Assembly: GCA_002077045.2 (NCBI GenBank)
Contig: KZ111150.1
Location: 420,648-484,647, forward strand
Source of the DNA: Rachicladosporium sp. CCFEE 5018
Taxonomy: Eukaryota; Ascomycota; Dothideomycetes; Cladosporiales; Cladosporiaceae
Reading direction: 5' to 3'
DNA: 64,000 nt
Positions 9,978 to 22,460 of this stretch are shown one piece after another (within the stretch, counting starts at the first letter, position 1; each line of letters opens with the position of its first letter). A program made the position numbers and the translations under genes. Below the pieces are notes generated by a model that searched no databases, was not told where the DNA came from, and was given only the letters and a program-made list of their open reading frames with translations.

Positions 9978-12217
9978 GGTGTGGCCCTGCTTCAACCATC
10001 GCTGCCACATTGAGCAGTCTGCGTACATCGACTACCTCACCTTGAGCATACCTGACCCGGTAAGTGGGCCCGAAGACCCACAGTCTGTCTTGATTTGGGG
10101 CGGTTGACAGGAGGTCGTGGCAGGTGTTCGACGTCTGGACCCGTTTGCTGGCGACACAGCAGGCGTTCTTGCGGTGCCGGGGCCCACTGTGGCTGCGAAC
10201 ACAGGTCTTTGTCTGGGATTGAGGTCGCATGACATATGTGATCCACAATACGAAAGTGAATGTTGCTTGTCACAAGAGGTTCGACGCTAAGCAGTGCGCT
10301 AACAAGGTCAGATGGTCCAGGATGTAGAGCAAGGAGGAGAGGAGGAGTTTCAAACGATTGTAGTCGATACACGAAAAGCTGCAGATGGGTATCTATCTAG
10401 CCGACGAAAGCACAACCCGTTGCTCTTGTCGCCCTTCCCAGGACAGCCCACACCCAGCATCGCTCGTATACAAACCACTGTGCGACATCCAACCCGCGCA
10501 GGCGCCACCGCGATGATGCCCAGAAATGTACAGTCGCAGATTGCTCTGCTGATGCCGTTTGTCTATCCCAAAAAGCCCAGATGTACCCAATGGTGTCGCC
10601 ACCTCTACCCATATTTTGCCGTTGAACGCCGAAGCCAGAGAGAAGCAAAGCACGTAGGTGTTGCGATGCTGTGAAGGTGGTGGTGGTGTTGACGTGATTA
10701 GGTCGGTGATGGCGAGGTGGTAAAGTCGCATAAACGATCGAATTCGCTCAGAACGCTGGACGGGGTATTATGCATGCCGAAAGAAAGTCATGAAAATATC
10801 AAGGCGGAAGGTGAAGGTGATAGCGAGTGTGAGTGTGGTGGCGTAAATGTTGTGGTGAGCTGTCAAATTGTTGTCAGTGATATGTTTTCTGTGGAGACCT
10901 GCAGCTGGTCGCATGCAGGCAAGAGCTCCCCTGTCAAGCTTGATCGAAGTCGAGTACGCACCTGAATGTGAATACTAGATTCACTGCTCATCTCGCAACA
11001 TCCGAGCATCGCCATTGCCAAGGTGAATATTGACGTTGGAGGTGGCGACGGTGTTGCGGAAAGCTTCTCAGCTCTTCTTCGGTGGAGGCGGCTTGGGTTT
11101 GGGTGTGCCGGTCGTGTCGTATGCGCCGCGACCCATGTTCATGGCCTCGCTGTCCTCTCTGGTGATCATAGCGACGGAGTGTGAGCTGCGCAAAGGGAGA
11201 AGTCAACATATGAACCAGACAGGGAGCGGCGCGATCTTATGCCGGAATGCAAGTCGCACAACCATTGACTCACTTTTGCGCAAGGGCACGCTGTGCCTGG
11301 GTATGGCAATTGGCAGCCCGCGTGGGACAAGCAGACGATTTGGACTTTGCGGCTTGTCGAGCTTGTTGGCAATATCAAGTGGTGTGCTTTGTGTGAAGGA
11401 GTGACTATTTCGCTGGAATGCGGTGCGAAATTATGCTGGACTCTGTGCAAAGGAGTGTATGACCGGCGACGGCTCCAAGTAAGGGTGTGAGTACACAGCA
11501 AGGCGACCGATGGCGCGTGGACGAGAGGTTATAGAGAGTGACGAAAGGCGAGATAATACGAAGGAGTGGAAAGTTTGCAGGAAACGCATGTCTTTGTAAA
11601 CGTCCGCACCGCAAACACCTTGCGACCGCACTGACATTCCCCTATAAGCGAGCAAGACAAAATGCTCGATACGTCAGTGCAGACAAAGTAGATTTGTGTG
11701 TCGACGGGGATTTCCTGCCGTCACACCTGAAACCATCTCCTTTCTGGCCCGGCACCCTTGCGTTCAAGATCGACTGCATGGAAGCGGCGCTAGAAACCGT
11801 TGCAACTAGGCCAACACGGCGTAACGCTACTGCAGGTACGCTCTCCCGCCCTATCCAGATCCCAGGATCAGTACCAAATGCTTTTGCTGCCGAACAACGG
11901 CGACAGGCCGGATCTGACAGTCGCATCGCCTACCGAGGGGGAGCCACACAAGGCCGCAATGAAGCACTTGCTACTGAGATTCGTTGACTGGCTGTGACGA
12001 GTTTAGACCACCACCCCTTTATCCCGTGTCATATGAGGTGGACGGCAGGGCTGTCATCGCCTCAATCAAAACCACGACTCACCCTTCCCCAGCCTCGCAA
12101 AACGACAGCAAACGTACGATTCACGGTCAACGCTAGAAGGCCGCCAGAAAGCTCAGAAACGTACCATTTGTATTCTTCCGGTGCTCCGCCCGATCTCCAA
12201 GATTTCGTGCCACCACT
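9978..12217. other. 2.2 kb without a convincing gene, up to the contig end
   Basis: Open frames on both strands are short and have no recognisable domains. The only candidate worth noting is a pair of minus-strand exons ending at 11068 (listed separately). The stretch ends at the assembly gap. Confidence 0.5.
11068..11340 (-). CDS. Possible 3' exons of a small unknown protein
   Basis: On the minus strand a donor (AAAA followed by GTGAGT, intron from 11273) and an acceptor (GCGCAG, intron end at 11186) join two open stretches. They give a tail containing RAANCHTQAQRALAQ, then MITREDSEAMNMG, ending in PKPKPPPPKKS and TGA at 11068-11070. The composition looks protein-like and the splice signals are good. 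I could not find a start codon or an upstream exon, and I do not recognise the family. The call is tentative. Confidence 0.25.
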
Positions 12218-12317
12218 NNNNNNNNNNNNNNNNNNNNNNNNNNNNNNNNNNNNNNNNNNNNNNNNNNNNNNNNNNNNNNNNNNNNNNNNNNNNNNNNNNN
12301 NNNNNNNNNNNNNNNNN
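12218..12317. other. Assembly gap (100 N)
   Basis: Exactly 100 undetermined bases, the length conventionally used for a gap of unknown size. The uL13 gene to the right is truncated here and its missing 5' part is not found to the left. This marks a join between two contigs. Confidence 0.95.
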
Positions 12318-12595
12318 TGAAGCCGGGACGCAAGTACTGCACGGTGGGACGTCTAGGACACGAGTTCGGTTGGAAGTACAGGGATGTGGTTGAGAGGTGT
12401 GTATACATGGATGACGTCGGACGGCTATGGATATGATGTACTGACAAGATTGATAGGCTCGAGGAGAGGAGAAAAGTCAAGGGCGCGGCATACTACGAGC
12501 GCAAGAAGGCGCTCACCCGCCAACTCGTCGACGCGAAGAAGAACGCGACTGTGGACGACAAGGTCGCCAAGCAATTGGAAGGCCTCGGGTACTAG
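12318..12595 (+). CDS. RPL16: 60S ribosomal protein uL13 (L16/L13a), 3' part
   Basis: Only the C-terminal part is present, because the gene runs into the gap. Exons 12318..12396 and 12457..12595 (60-nt GT-AG intron) encode LKPGRKYCTVGRLGHEFGW, then YRDVVERLEERRKVKG, then a Lys-rich helix ending in EGLGY. This is the conserved end of uL13, a component of the large ribosomal subunit. The product is cytosolic and expected to be highly expressed. The 5' exons should lie in the unsequenced gap or on an unplaced contig. Confidence 0.9.
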
Positions 12596-13531
12596 GTGCT
12601 GTCGAAGTTGGGCTGATGGCCACTAGACTTCCATACACAACCGGCGGCATGTAGGGCACAGTGCTCCAATGCAAGCAATGAGCGTAGTATCTGCTGCAGA
12701 CACCGCGGTCACCAAGGTGCAGGGCTCGAGATACTCAGGCGCATGGCATGGGTACGCATCACCGCAAATGAAACCGAAAATACTTCATTCACCCTGTTCG
12801 AACATCCGTCTCTTGTCGAGGAGCGTTACACGGGCTACCCTCTCAAAACGTCTCACGCTGTTGATTGTCTTCGCCTTGTCACCATGCATGGAGAAAGGGA
12901 GAGAGGGAGAGCCTCGCGCCAATGAAGAAGAGCTCATTGTGCGAGACTTGACTACGCAGCTGATGTCGGCGTGCTCGCAATCGTGGTGATGAACCGTGAT
13001 ACAAAAGCAGTGGGTTTGGTCCCCTAATCATCATTGAACACATCTGAGCTCGTCTCTCGTGCTTAGAGTGTTCTACCGCGTGTTACCTACCCAATTGAAT
13101 ATTCCCAAGTTAACTTGCAGAGCTCGAGGGATACGTCTCTATCCATGTTCGCACTATCGAGTTTCACAACATGCTAACATCGATATCGCAATCAAGTCCC
13201 ATGCAAGCAGTTGCCCAATCAAAACTCATCTGCACCTCTTGGACCCCTGCAAGCCGCAAAGCTTAACCCTAAGCCCGAGGATGCCCACTCTTAGAGCCGT
13301 CAATGCTGTTTCGCTTTCCTCACATCATCATCAACATTGCACATATCACACTTCGCAGCGGCTCATACTAACAGTGTAGTGGGGCTTGATTTATCGGGGC
13401 ATCATTGTGTCGAGCAGGACTGTCTTGTGCACATTTCCGGGGTCCTGAGGAGGCAACATTGGGGCGGAGAGAGGCGGCAAAGGCGACAGCGCGACCCTGC
13501 GTAGGAGGAGGATGGGTGATAGACGACGGAC
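12596..13531. other. Spacer uL13 / Hos4-like
   Basis: Nothing beyond short random frames seen. The part just before 13532 presumably contains the Hos4-like promoter and leader. Confidence 0.5.
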
Positions 13532-16500
13532 ATGACCACAATGGAAGCGACGGAAGATTGTGCCGCGTCAGGCGACACGGCAGCGCCACAAGACGCCGGC
13601 GAAGAGGTCACGATGGCTGAGGCTACGACTGTGACAGAAGCCACAGCCGGGTCGCTCACAGGAGAGCTCCAGGACTCGATCGAGGAGCGCACTGAGGCTG
13701 CTAATCAAGAGACAGCGATGGCTGCTGGTGATGAAGATGCGCCCAGCGAAGCCGAGACTGTACTTACTAGCCCGGTCAAGAAGAGGGAGGTGCAGAAGCA
13801 GCAGAGTGCAGAGGCGAAGGCAGAGAATATCAGCGTCGCCCAGAATGTCACCGCGCCAGCTACGAGTGACGCTGATGATGGCGAGGCTGATGCGCCGGGT
13901 GAGGTAGAAGACTCTGGTGTGGCGGAGGCAGTGGCTCGGCTATCAGTCGAGGCTCCCGGAGCTAACGGGGACGACCACGACGCGACAGCAGAGCAAGATG
14001 CGGAGAGCGAATCACTGAGTGATATCAGCCCAACGCGATCCTTTCCTTCCGAACAGGCATCACGCACATCGCCACACTCGCGCGAGGCTTCCGAGGACGC
14101 AGACGCTCCGGACGACACGATGGACGAGCCTGTCGAAGCTGCGCCCGAGTCGCCCAATCCTAGGAAGCGAAAACACCGGGCCTCGAGCGTGGGTAGCTAC
14201 TCCACAAAGCGCAGGAGCGGCAATATCGCCACCCACAAGTTGCGTAAGACGTACACTGAAGATGGCGAAGGCCGGCACCCGATTGACCAGTCGATGTCTC
14301 CAAATCCGCAACGCCATCGCAGGGCAGTATTAACGCAGTCCGCACTCATGGATGGGTCTTCGGATCTGCCCAGTTCGAGGAGCCGTCGATCACAAACGCA
14401 TCACCCAGTCCGAGACGGCAATACGAAAGCTCGGACTTGGGATGAGTCTAGTATGTCGTCAGAGGCAACCTCGCATGGCCAGATTGAAAGATCGAGTCGC
14501 ACGCGAAAAGGCGTTGGACGGTCGACTTCTACTGCCGGCAAATCGACTGAGCATAAGCACAAACGCCATCTTAACAAGTACGGCCTTACGAAAGTCGCCG
14601 AGCTTAGCGAGCAAGGTGACCTCGATGCTTTGAAGGATGCTCTCGAGAAAGATCCTGGTGCACTGGACATCCCCGACCATGCCGGCAACACCCCGTTGCA
14701 GATCGCGTCATTGAACGGCCAAGCAGACGTGGTTGTATACCTCATTTCGCTCAAATGCCGGATTGACTGCGTCAATGATCAGAACGAGTCTCCACTCATT
14801 GACGCTGCCGAGAACGGCCACATAGACGTTGTGACTATCCTTCTGGAAGCCGGCGTCAACCCCACCCGGCCCAACAGAAAAGGGGACCTGGCTTTGGATC
14901 TCGTGAAGGATGACACAGACAACGCCGAGGATATCCGCGCGACTCTACTATCCGCAACAGAGCGGTGGAAGATCGACGGCGATAAGCAGCGCGCAGATGA
15001 AGCTGAGCAGCATCGATATCGCGCTGGGCCGGTGAATGAGCTGCACTTCAAGGAGCGCACGTACGAGAATCTGACCGTCTATGTTGAGCGTAACGATCGC
15101 AGCAGTGTTCAGGAGATTCTTGCCGCGGGCGTGAGACCGGATAACGCGACGCTAGCCGCGGCGGCAAAAACCGGCGACGAGTACATCGTGAGTATGCTGC
15201 TCAGTGTGATGACTGATAGAGCCAAGGCCAAGAAGGCTGAGAGGCCGTTGCTCAGTGTGCTTGGGACGCATAGACTCGAGATGATCGAGTTTCTCACGAA
15301 TTTGGACCAATTCGATCCGTTGTACAGGGACAAGCAGGGCAGGGGATGGCCCGAAATCGCGGACTTCAAGGGTGGCCCTGTGAGGAAGCAGGCCGTCGAA
15401 TTGTTGCAAGGTCTAGTTGACAAGGCCGAGAAGGCGAATGGGAGTTCGAGCCCTGTTGGTAGTGGAGAGGCGACACAGCCGAGTGCTATCGTGGAGTCTG
15501 AGGAGATCAGCGAAGAGGAAGATGAAGAGGCAGAGGAGGATGAAAAGCCTAGGCGAAAGGGTGGCAAGAGGCGACTTATGTCTAGAAGGGACATGCTTGC
15601 TGCCAACGGCAAGGCTGGCTCTGAGTCATCTTCTGATGAGGAGGGCAAAGAGCGTGAACGAGTGAAAAGCATGAAGCCACCTGCAAGCCCGAAAGTCAAG
15701 CGTGGCGTCGGGAGGCCGCGAACGAAGAGCATGTCAGGTACGCCTGCCGAGACTCCCAATGTGAAGTCCAGAAGGCGCAGCTCGGGCGTGCGGGAGAAGG
15801 CAGAACCGAACTTGCCAATCGTTGAGGAGCAAATGGAAGATGCTGATGCTGACGCCGATGCTGATGGCGAGATTGTGCATGAGGCAGTGGACGATAAGGT
15901 CACCACGCCAATGGACATTGATGGCGACGTCAGCAACAACGTACACCTGAATTCGCAAAACATTGGGACCGATGAGAAGAATGCTGCAATCGACGAACAG
16001 CTTGCTGCAGAGAACAAAGCGGAGGAAGATCGCAGGGCAGCGCAGGCACTAGAAGAGCAACAAGCACGCGAAGCTGAGGAAGCCAGGCTGGCAGAAGAAG
16101 CACGCATGGCCGCTGAAGCTGAAGCTGAAGCTCAGGCCCGCGAAGTCCGAGAAGCAGCACACCGCAAGCAGCGTGAAGGCCTCCTTGCTGCTTTGCCACC
16201 AGCAATCACCTGCGTTCATGACCAGACGCTGAGCGTCAACGACCGCGAGCTTGCTCTTGCAGCGGTACGTGCGCGCTTCACTCCACTGCAGTATGTTGAG
16301 ATCACATCTACCATCGATGGCCTCCCCGTTACAGAACAGTACGTCCTAAATATCCAGGCGTATCCTTCCTCTCGGACCTTGAGAACTTGGACATCCTGCT
16401 CTCACCTGCCGCCCAGCTCGCCGACGCAGACTCTCAGCCTCAGACATGGACCTCTTTGCCCCTAGACACCTGGGAACTGTCCCACCTTAATGCGATACTA

Positions 16501-16899
16501 CGCGGTGCCTTCCTCACAACCCCAGCCGTGCTGGACGACACACCTCTACCTCTCATTCCCGAGCCGAATGACCACTATCATGCGCGCATTACCAAGAAGA
16601 TGAACGCGCAGACTGCAGCTTCGAAGTTACTATCTGAGCCGCAGCTACCGTTTGAGTCGCGCTGGGTCAAGCTCAGCGAGCTACGTGAGAGGCTTGCGGT
16701 TGAATGTAAGGACGTAGCGATCACGGCTAGAGTTCCTTGGAAGCACGGCGGGGAGCTTGCGCGGGGCGGGCTAGAGGTCAGAGACAGGCTGAGGGCGTTC
16801 ATGGCTACTAAGCGTGGACATGGAGACGAAGCAATGGATGTGGACGGGAAGGAGAATGGGCAGAAGAGCACGAAGGTGATGATCACGCACCAGAAGTGA
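13532..16899 (+). CDS. Ankyrin-repeat protein, Hos4-like (Set3 histone deacetylase complex)
   Basis: Exons 13532..16290 and 16335..16899 give 1107 residues. The 44-nt intron (GTATGT...TTACAG) is inferred because it joins two frames and yields RPKYPGVSFLSDLENLD. The N-terminal third is acidic, Ala/Glu/Thr-rich and disordered. Basic patches (PRKRKHR, STKRRSGN) look like nuclear localisation signals. Ankyrin repeats follow at about residues 350-480 (GNTPLQIASLNGQADVV, ESPLIDAAENGHIDVV). Later come an acidic patch, an AT-hook-like GVGRPRTKS, an Ala/Glu coiled coil (about 825-890) and a conserved C-terminal domain. In yeast Hos4 is the ankyrin subunit of Set3C, which deacetylates histones in transcribed genes. 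The match is by architecture and the ankyrin block, so the name is probable rather than certain. Confidence 0.75.
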
Positions 16900-17273
16900 G
16901 GCGTAGTATCGCGAACGGCACGTGACGAAGCGACGAATGGGGAAGGGCTTGATACTATCGCACTCCGGGGGTTCGCGGACATGCGACTCTGGTAAAGCGG
17001 TGAATGCGAGCTTGATGTGTAGCAAGTGTATAAAGGAGACTGTACACCCACTGTAAACACCTATCTCTATCCTTATCCTATCATAATGCCCTCGTATGTG
17101 TGCATGTCGTGCACTTGGTAAGATCGAGTATTATCATGCCTGAGGCATCATTGCCAAGCCCACAGGTCAGCCCGCGCACGAACTTCTCGGCCACCGACCC
17201 ACCTAGATTGAAATTCGCCTACCAGCAATCTTGCACCTCACTGTCGACTCAACACTCCTCCAACACCGCCATC
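16900..17273. other. Spacer Hos4-like / eS7
   Basis: 3' region of the Hos4-like gene and promoter of the eS7 gene. No other feature seen. Confidence 0.5.
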
Positions 17274-18106
17274 ATGTCTCAGCAAGCCCTGAACAAGATC
17301 GCGCCCAACAGCCCGTCGCGCGCGAAGCCGTCGGAGATCGAGACAAACATCGCTACCGCCCTGCATGAGCTCGAGACCAACATCCCCGATATGCGCGCCG
17401 CGCTGAGGCCGCTGCAGTTTGTGTCTGCTCGCGAGGTAAGAACTTGACATACACCTGGACAAGAGATGGAATTGCAGGATCAGTCTGCCGTTACTGGCTT
17501 AACGTGAAGGATGTGTGGAAGGGATATATATGCAGATCTTCGATGGAGAGGCGGAGGGCACTGGGCGGCTATCACAAGCTGACACCAGGATTCTCTCAGA
17601 TCGAAGTCGGACACGGCAAGAAGGCGATTGTCATTTTCGTCCCCGTCCCCTTGTTGCAGGGCTGGCACCGCTCGCAGCAGCGGTAAGTACCCGACCTGTA
17701 CCCCGTGCTACTGCCTCATAAGTGTCCTGACAATTGACGTAGCCTCACCCGCGAACTCGAGAAGAAGTTCTCCGACCGCCACGTCCTAATTATCGCCTCG
17801 CGCCGCATCCTCCCGCGCCCCAAGCGCAGCAACCGCAGCCGCACCTCGCAGACGCAGAAGCGTCCCCGCTCGCGTACTCTTACAGCCGTCCACGACGCCA
17901 TCCTGGCTGATCTCGTCTACCCCGTTGAGATTGTCGGCAAGCGCGTGCGCACGCGTGAGGACAACAGCAAGATCCTCAAGGTTGTGCTGGACGAGAAGGA
18001 GAGGGGTGGGGTTGACTACAGGCTTGATACTTACAGCGAGGTGTACAAGCGGTTGACGGGCAAGGGCGTGAACTTTGAGTTCCCGCAGAGTGCTGCTGAG
18101 TACTAG
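17274..18106 (+). CDS. RPS7: 40S ribosomal protein eS7
   Basis: Exons 17274..17435, 17600..17682 and 17743..18106 encode 202 residues, in line with the family. The start MSQQALNKIAPNSPSRAKPS is followed by the conserved core GKKAIVIFVPVPLL, RELEKKFSDRHVLIIA and RRILPRPKRSNRSR. The C terminus is GKGVNFEFPQ. The first intron (164 nt) is longer than most in this window, and all junctions are GT-AG. The protein is part of the small ribosomal subunit. It is transcribed in the same direction as the neighbouring Hos4-like gene. Confidence 0.97.
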
Positions 18107-18579
18107 ATCATGAGGTGATCTGGCGAAGATATGGCTGGGTATCGACCACTTCACGGCCGACGGTCCCCACGCACTGGCAGCCAGACTCGGGCATAGTAGC
18201 GAAGCAGCCCAGCATGTGTTGGCGTTGTGCTTCAGCCTCCCGCTAGCTGGAGTCGGCGTTACTTAGAGCAGTCTAGTGCAAGTCAAAATGAGCGAAAGCA
18301 AATGCACACCAACAGCCCCTCTTCTCTGGGAACTATTCTTCTCTGTCAATTGAGCATGAATGCGCAAAGATCGACCAGGCGTCGTGCATTCGGAACTCGT
18401 TGGCAGTCCATACGCTTTCTGAACGTCTGTCCATGGGTATCTCGTCACGCTCATCCCGCCCTATCTTTTATATCCAATTTTCCAACCCCAGCCGCCACGC
18501 TCCATCGCTAATGCAACAAAAACCGCTCAGCACACATGCCATCTAAACACGTTTCCAACGAGTTGCCTTTCCCCCACTT
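18107..18579. other. Convergent spacer eS7 / PAS kinase
   Basis: Tail-to-tail region between two convergent genes; 3' untranslated sequence only, nothing else seen. Confidence 0.5.
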
Positions 18580-21500
18580 TCAAACCGCCGCCGCCTCTCC
18601 CTCAACCACTTCCCCCTTTCCCTTTCCAAAATCCGTCTTCCCCTCTCCATCCTCATCCTCCACCCCCAACCACCCATGCGCCATCACGTCCTGGATGCCT
18701 ATCCTAGCCTCGACATCCCGCTCCAGGCACTTCCGAATAAGATCGATGCAGCCGTCGCCCGTTCCGTCGTCGCTGCCAAAGACCCACGGAACGCGGAGGT
18801 CATGGTCCATAATCTCGTCAATACTGTAGAATGGATTTTCTTTGTAGACGATCGTGTACAGCAGGATACCGAGAGCCCAGACATCCTGCTCTTTCCCGCG
18901 GTAGGGTTTGCCGGAGAGGACTTCAGGCGCAGCGTAGTCTATGGTCCCGACAAAGACGTCGAAGGGGCCGTTTTTTATGTATGCTGCGGAGCCGAAGTCG
19001 ACTAGTTTGACTTGTCCGGCGCCGTCGAGGATGACATTTTCGTCTTTGATATCTCTGTGCACGACCTTGGCCGTGATGTGCAGATGATGCAGCGCTAGGG
19101 CCACCTGGCGGAAGATTTTGCGGCATTCGGCTTCGGACATGGTGACGCGGAGCTCGATGTAGTCGAACAGGTCCATACCCGGCAGACCGTGCGGCAGCAT
19201 CTCGATGTAGTAATTCACGTCGTCTTCGAAGAAGTCTGCCATGGATACTATATTTGGGTGCTGCATTCCCTCCCTGCGCAGGTAGTCCAGGACGTGGATT
19301 TCTAGCGGCACAGTGCCGAGGCGGCGGTCGCGGTGCCAGGTGTCGACTAGGATGCGGCGCTTGGTGACGAATTTGATGACCATCTTATTGGCTTTTGGGG
19401 TGTTGTAGCGGGCGAGCTTGACCTGCCCGTAGGCTCCTGCGCCCATTTCTTCGAGGATGGTGAAATCTTGGATGCGTTTCTTGACTATGTGAGGGGCGCC
19501 TGCGGCTAGGAGGTCAGGCGAAGGGTGCTCGAAGGGCTCGGAGTCGGGAGTAGAGGTTATGGGGTGAGTGTCTGCCGCATCTTCGGAGGCAGCGTAGGCG
19601 AGTTGGCGAGTCAGCTTGTTGCCAGTTGTGGTCTTGCTGCTTTGGGGCGTGTCGGCTTCGGCTGTGTCGGTTGAAGAGGCGGAGCTGGACTTTGCGCTCG
19701 GACGGAGTGAAGGGACTGGCTGTGAAGGAGGCGTGTTGGGGCGGGAAGGCGCTGGTGGAGGTCCGATGCCGTGGTTGACAGCGTGGAGCTGTCTGCTATA
19801 CGTGATCCATAGCGCAAAGACGACTTCGCTGCCGGGCATTGAGGCGATGGCTTCCTCCTCGATCACGGTCTCATTGTAGATAGGGTCACGATCCGACTTT
19901 ACTACCCGCATCTGCAGATCGATCATGATCTCGGCGCCGTCTCGGTGCTTTGCTGGCAGTCCACTAGGTCGGAGGAAGTAGGCTGCGGCGTCTGCGCTCC
20001 CTTCGCGCATAGCAAGCAATGCTCGTGCACGTCGAAAGGAGTGCTCTGGGATCACGATGCCATCCACCAATGCGATCTTATCTTCATCAGTCATGATCCG
20101 CAAGACCTTGTCAAATCCAGGTATGAGATCAGTGATCTGCATGCCATCTGGGTCTGGATGTCCGAAAAGTGCAGCCGAAAACACACTGTTGCTACTGCTG
20201 ATCCTCATACTCGCAGGGTTCAACACCATGATACCAGCAATGTTTGGGAAGCTCGAAACCCTGAAGGTACTCTCTCCAGGTATCTGATCAACGGTGACGG
20301 GGATCGAGATCGAGTTGCTGGTCCTTGCTGTGAATCTCCGGAGCCTCGCCACAGCATCATAGTCTAGCGCGCCGGTATGCGTTCCGGCCAGCTTCGGGAA
20401 ACTTGGCATGAGCTTCTGCACATCCATCCCACGTCTGACCCTCTCAATACCCCAGATGGGCTCGATGTCTCCAGTGCCCTTGACAACAGATCCGATCTCG
20501 TCCACGGTGAGAAACGCCACGTCCTCAGCAATTTCCTCGAGTACCCAGATGAGGCCGCCGCTCTTCTCCTTTACCCACAGCGAAGCACTTCCGTAAGTGC
20601 CGTTCATCTTCTTGATCGGCACCACATCACCGCAAAGCAAGACACCTCGACTCTTACTCGGTAGATGATTAGGCGACCGCGTAGGTGGGGGCGGCTTGAC
20701 GCCGTTTTCGGATTTACTTCGCCGTGACTGGTAGGTCTCGCGTGAAGGTGGCTTCGAGAGAAGCTTAGCAGTGACTCCATTGCCCATGCCCGCAAGGTTT
20801 TTGCTGGGACTGCTCTTGCGACTCACCGGAGACTGCTGTTTCTGCTGATGATTCGACTGTCTGGCTGCTGTCCCGGCTTCGGGGTTTCTCAGCTTTTCTT
20901 CGAGCCACCCTCGACGCTCTTCAGAGATGACCTCCGTGATGGCGAGTTTGCGGACTTCGGCGCGGGTGACACCGAAGATGAGGCAGGCAAGGTCATTAGC
21001 CGCCGTAATCGTCCACGGCGCTACGCCTTCGGTCGTAAAGATTGCTTGAGGATTCTTCGGGTTGCGTTGGCCATGTGGCGCTCTCTCGAGAATTGTATTG
21101 GCACGAACAGGCTGGGGTACTGTGGGCGCGTTAGGTGGAGAAATGTTCGATGGCTTACGCTGTGACGCATGATACGGCTGTGCCATTGCTTCGGTCAATC
21201 GATGCTGCAGTGAGAGTCCCGATGTGTCTGTGAATGTCCTCTTGAGCGACGATTTTCCTGGCCCGAATCGTGTCATGTCAGATGGCATCAGATCGTCCGA
21301 TGTTGTCTGTGACAGTTGCGGCGACAGAAGCTCCATACTGTCTCCTTGCGGGGTACCCAAGTTCGCAGGCGATATTGCTTTCTCACTTGCGGTCTCTGGC
21401 TCCTCGACCAGCACACTCGGCGATAGGGGACCATTCGGGCTCTCGACCATTCGTTCACTGGCAGGCAGAAAGCTCTTGTCAAAGACATTGTCGTGCGCCA

Positions 21501-22460
21501 GATGTGCTGGACCAGTCAACGGTCCAGTGTGGATGCCTAGCCCTGCCTCATGCACGGACTCCGGACCCATCATGTTGGCCTTCTGCAAGAGCTCCATCAT
21601 AGCCAGCAGCTCCTCATCCCCAGCCAACCGCGCCTGCGCACTCGCAATGCGAGGCGAGGACGCAGCCCAACCGAGCTTGTCCCGCATGAAGTCGATACTT
21701 CGCTTCAGGACCTGCTGTCGATTCGCCAGGGACTCGCTACTTTGATGGGTGAAGGAGAACGAGTGCAGGGATTCGGAGGGAAACCGTGTAAGATCCTCGC
21801 CGAATGGAAGCGAAGGGGAGAGCGGGCCAGAGATGAGCGATTGAGAAGTCTTACGACTGGGAGCCGCAGAACCCGAGGCAGATCGAGTGTCGCCCGGTCG
21901 GGGATTGGAAAGACTTATTGGTGGAGGCTGCTGCCGGATCCTTCGCAGACCAGTATCTCGTTCTGCACTTAGCACAGGCGACCTGTATTCAACGTTTGTG
22001 TTAGTCTCGAGTGACTCATTCACTACCACCTCCACATGGCTTGCACCGCTTCAACTCCTATGCCGTACAGCAAAATACCCATGTTCATTCATATTGTCTA
22101 CGCACCTGCTAAGATCATGCTCACCAGCATTCCCGTCTACGCTCAGCCTCGGCTTAGGCACAGGTATGTCCCCTCTCAAACTACTACTGCTACTCCGCCC
22201 ACTCAGCAAGTCCGCCGAAGACCTCGCCCTCGGGAGCTGCAACGATGTTATCGGTCCAGGTGAAGTCGCCGGATCATCGATCGCCTTCGCGTCCGCAGTG
22301 AGATGTGGTAGATCTGTCAAGCGAAGAGGTATATGTCAGAAGAAAGTCATGCAACCATGTGGGTACTAGCAAGCATGCCACAGGATATGGGTACAGAGAC
22401 CGAGCATCACCTTCTGGTATGCGACTCACCATCTTCCCTCGCACCTATCGGCGAAGTCAT
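18580..22460 (-). CDS. PAS-domain serine/threonine kinase (Psk1/Psk2 type)
   Basis: Exons complement(22430..22460), complement(22106..22313) and complement(18580..21982) encode 1213 residues. The first coding exon is only 31 nt (MTSPIGARED); both junctions are GT-AG and keep the frame. After a Ser/Pro-rich N terminus, one PAS-like segment contains TITAANDLACLIFGV and a second contains VLNPASMRISSSNSVFSAA. The kinase domain fills the last third: glycine loop GAGAYG, Lys in MVIKFV, HRDIKDEN, DFGSAA, and AAPEVL in the activation segment. The activation segment has VGTIDY, with a possible phosphorylatable Thr. Yeast PAS kinases coordinate sugar storage, glycogen synthesis and translation; the cytosolic role here is inferred from the architecture. 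Confidence 0.9.

Noticed and set aside
11538..11987. 149-codon plus-strand frame near the gap
   Set aside because: No recognisable content, and nearby frames of similar length exist on both strands.
15109..16107. 332-codon minus-strand frame
   Set aside because: Lies entirely opposite the Hos4-like coding exon and is Ser/Ala low-complexity, as expected for a shadow.
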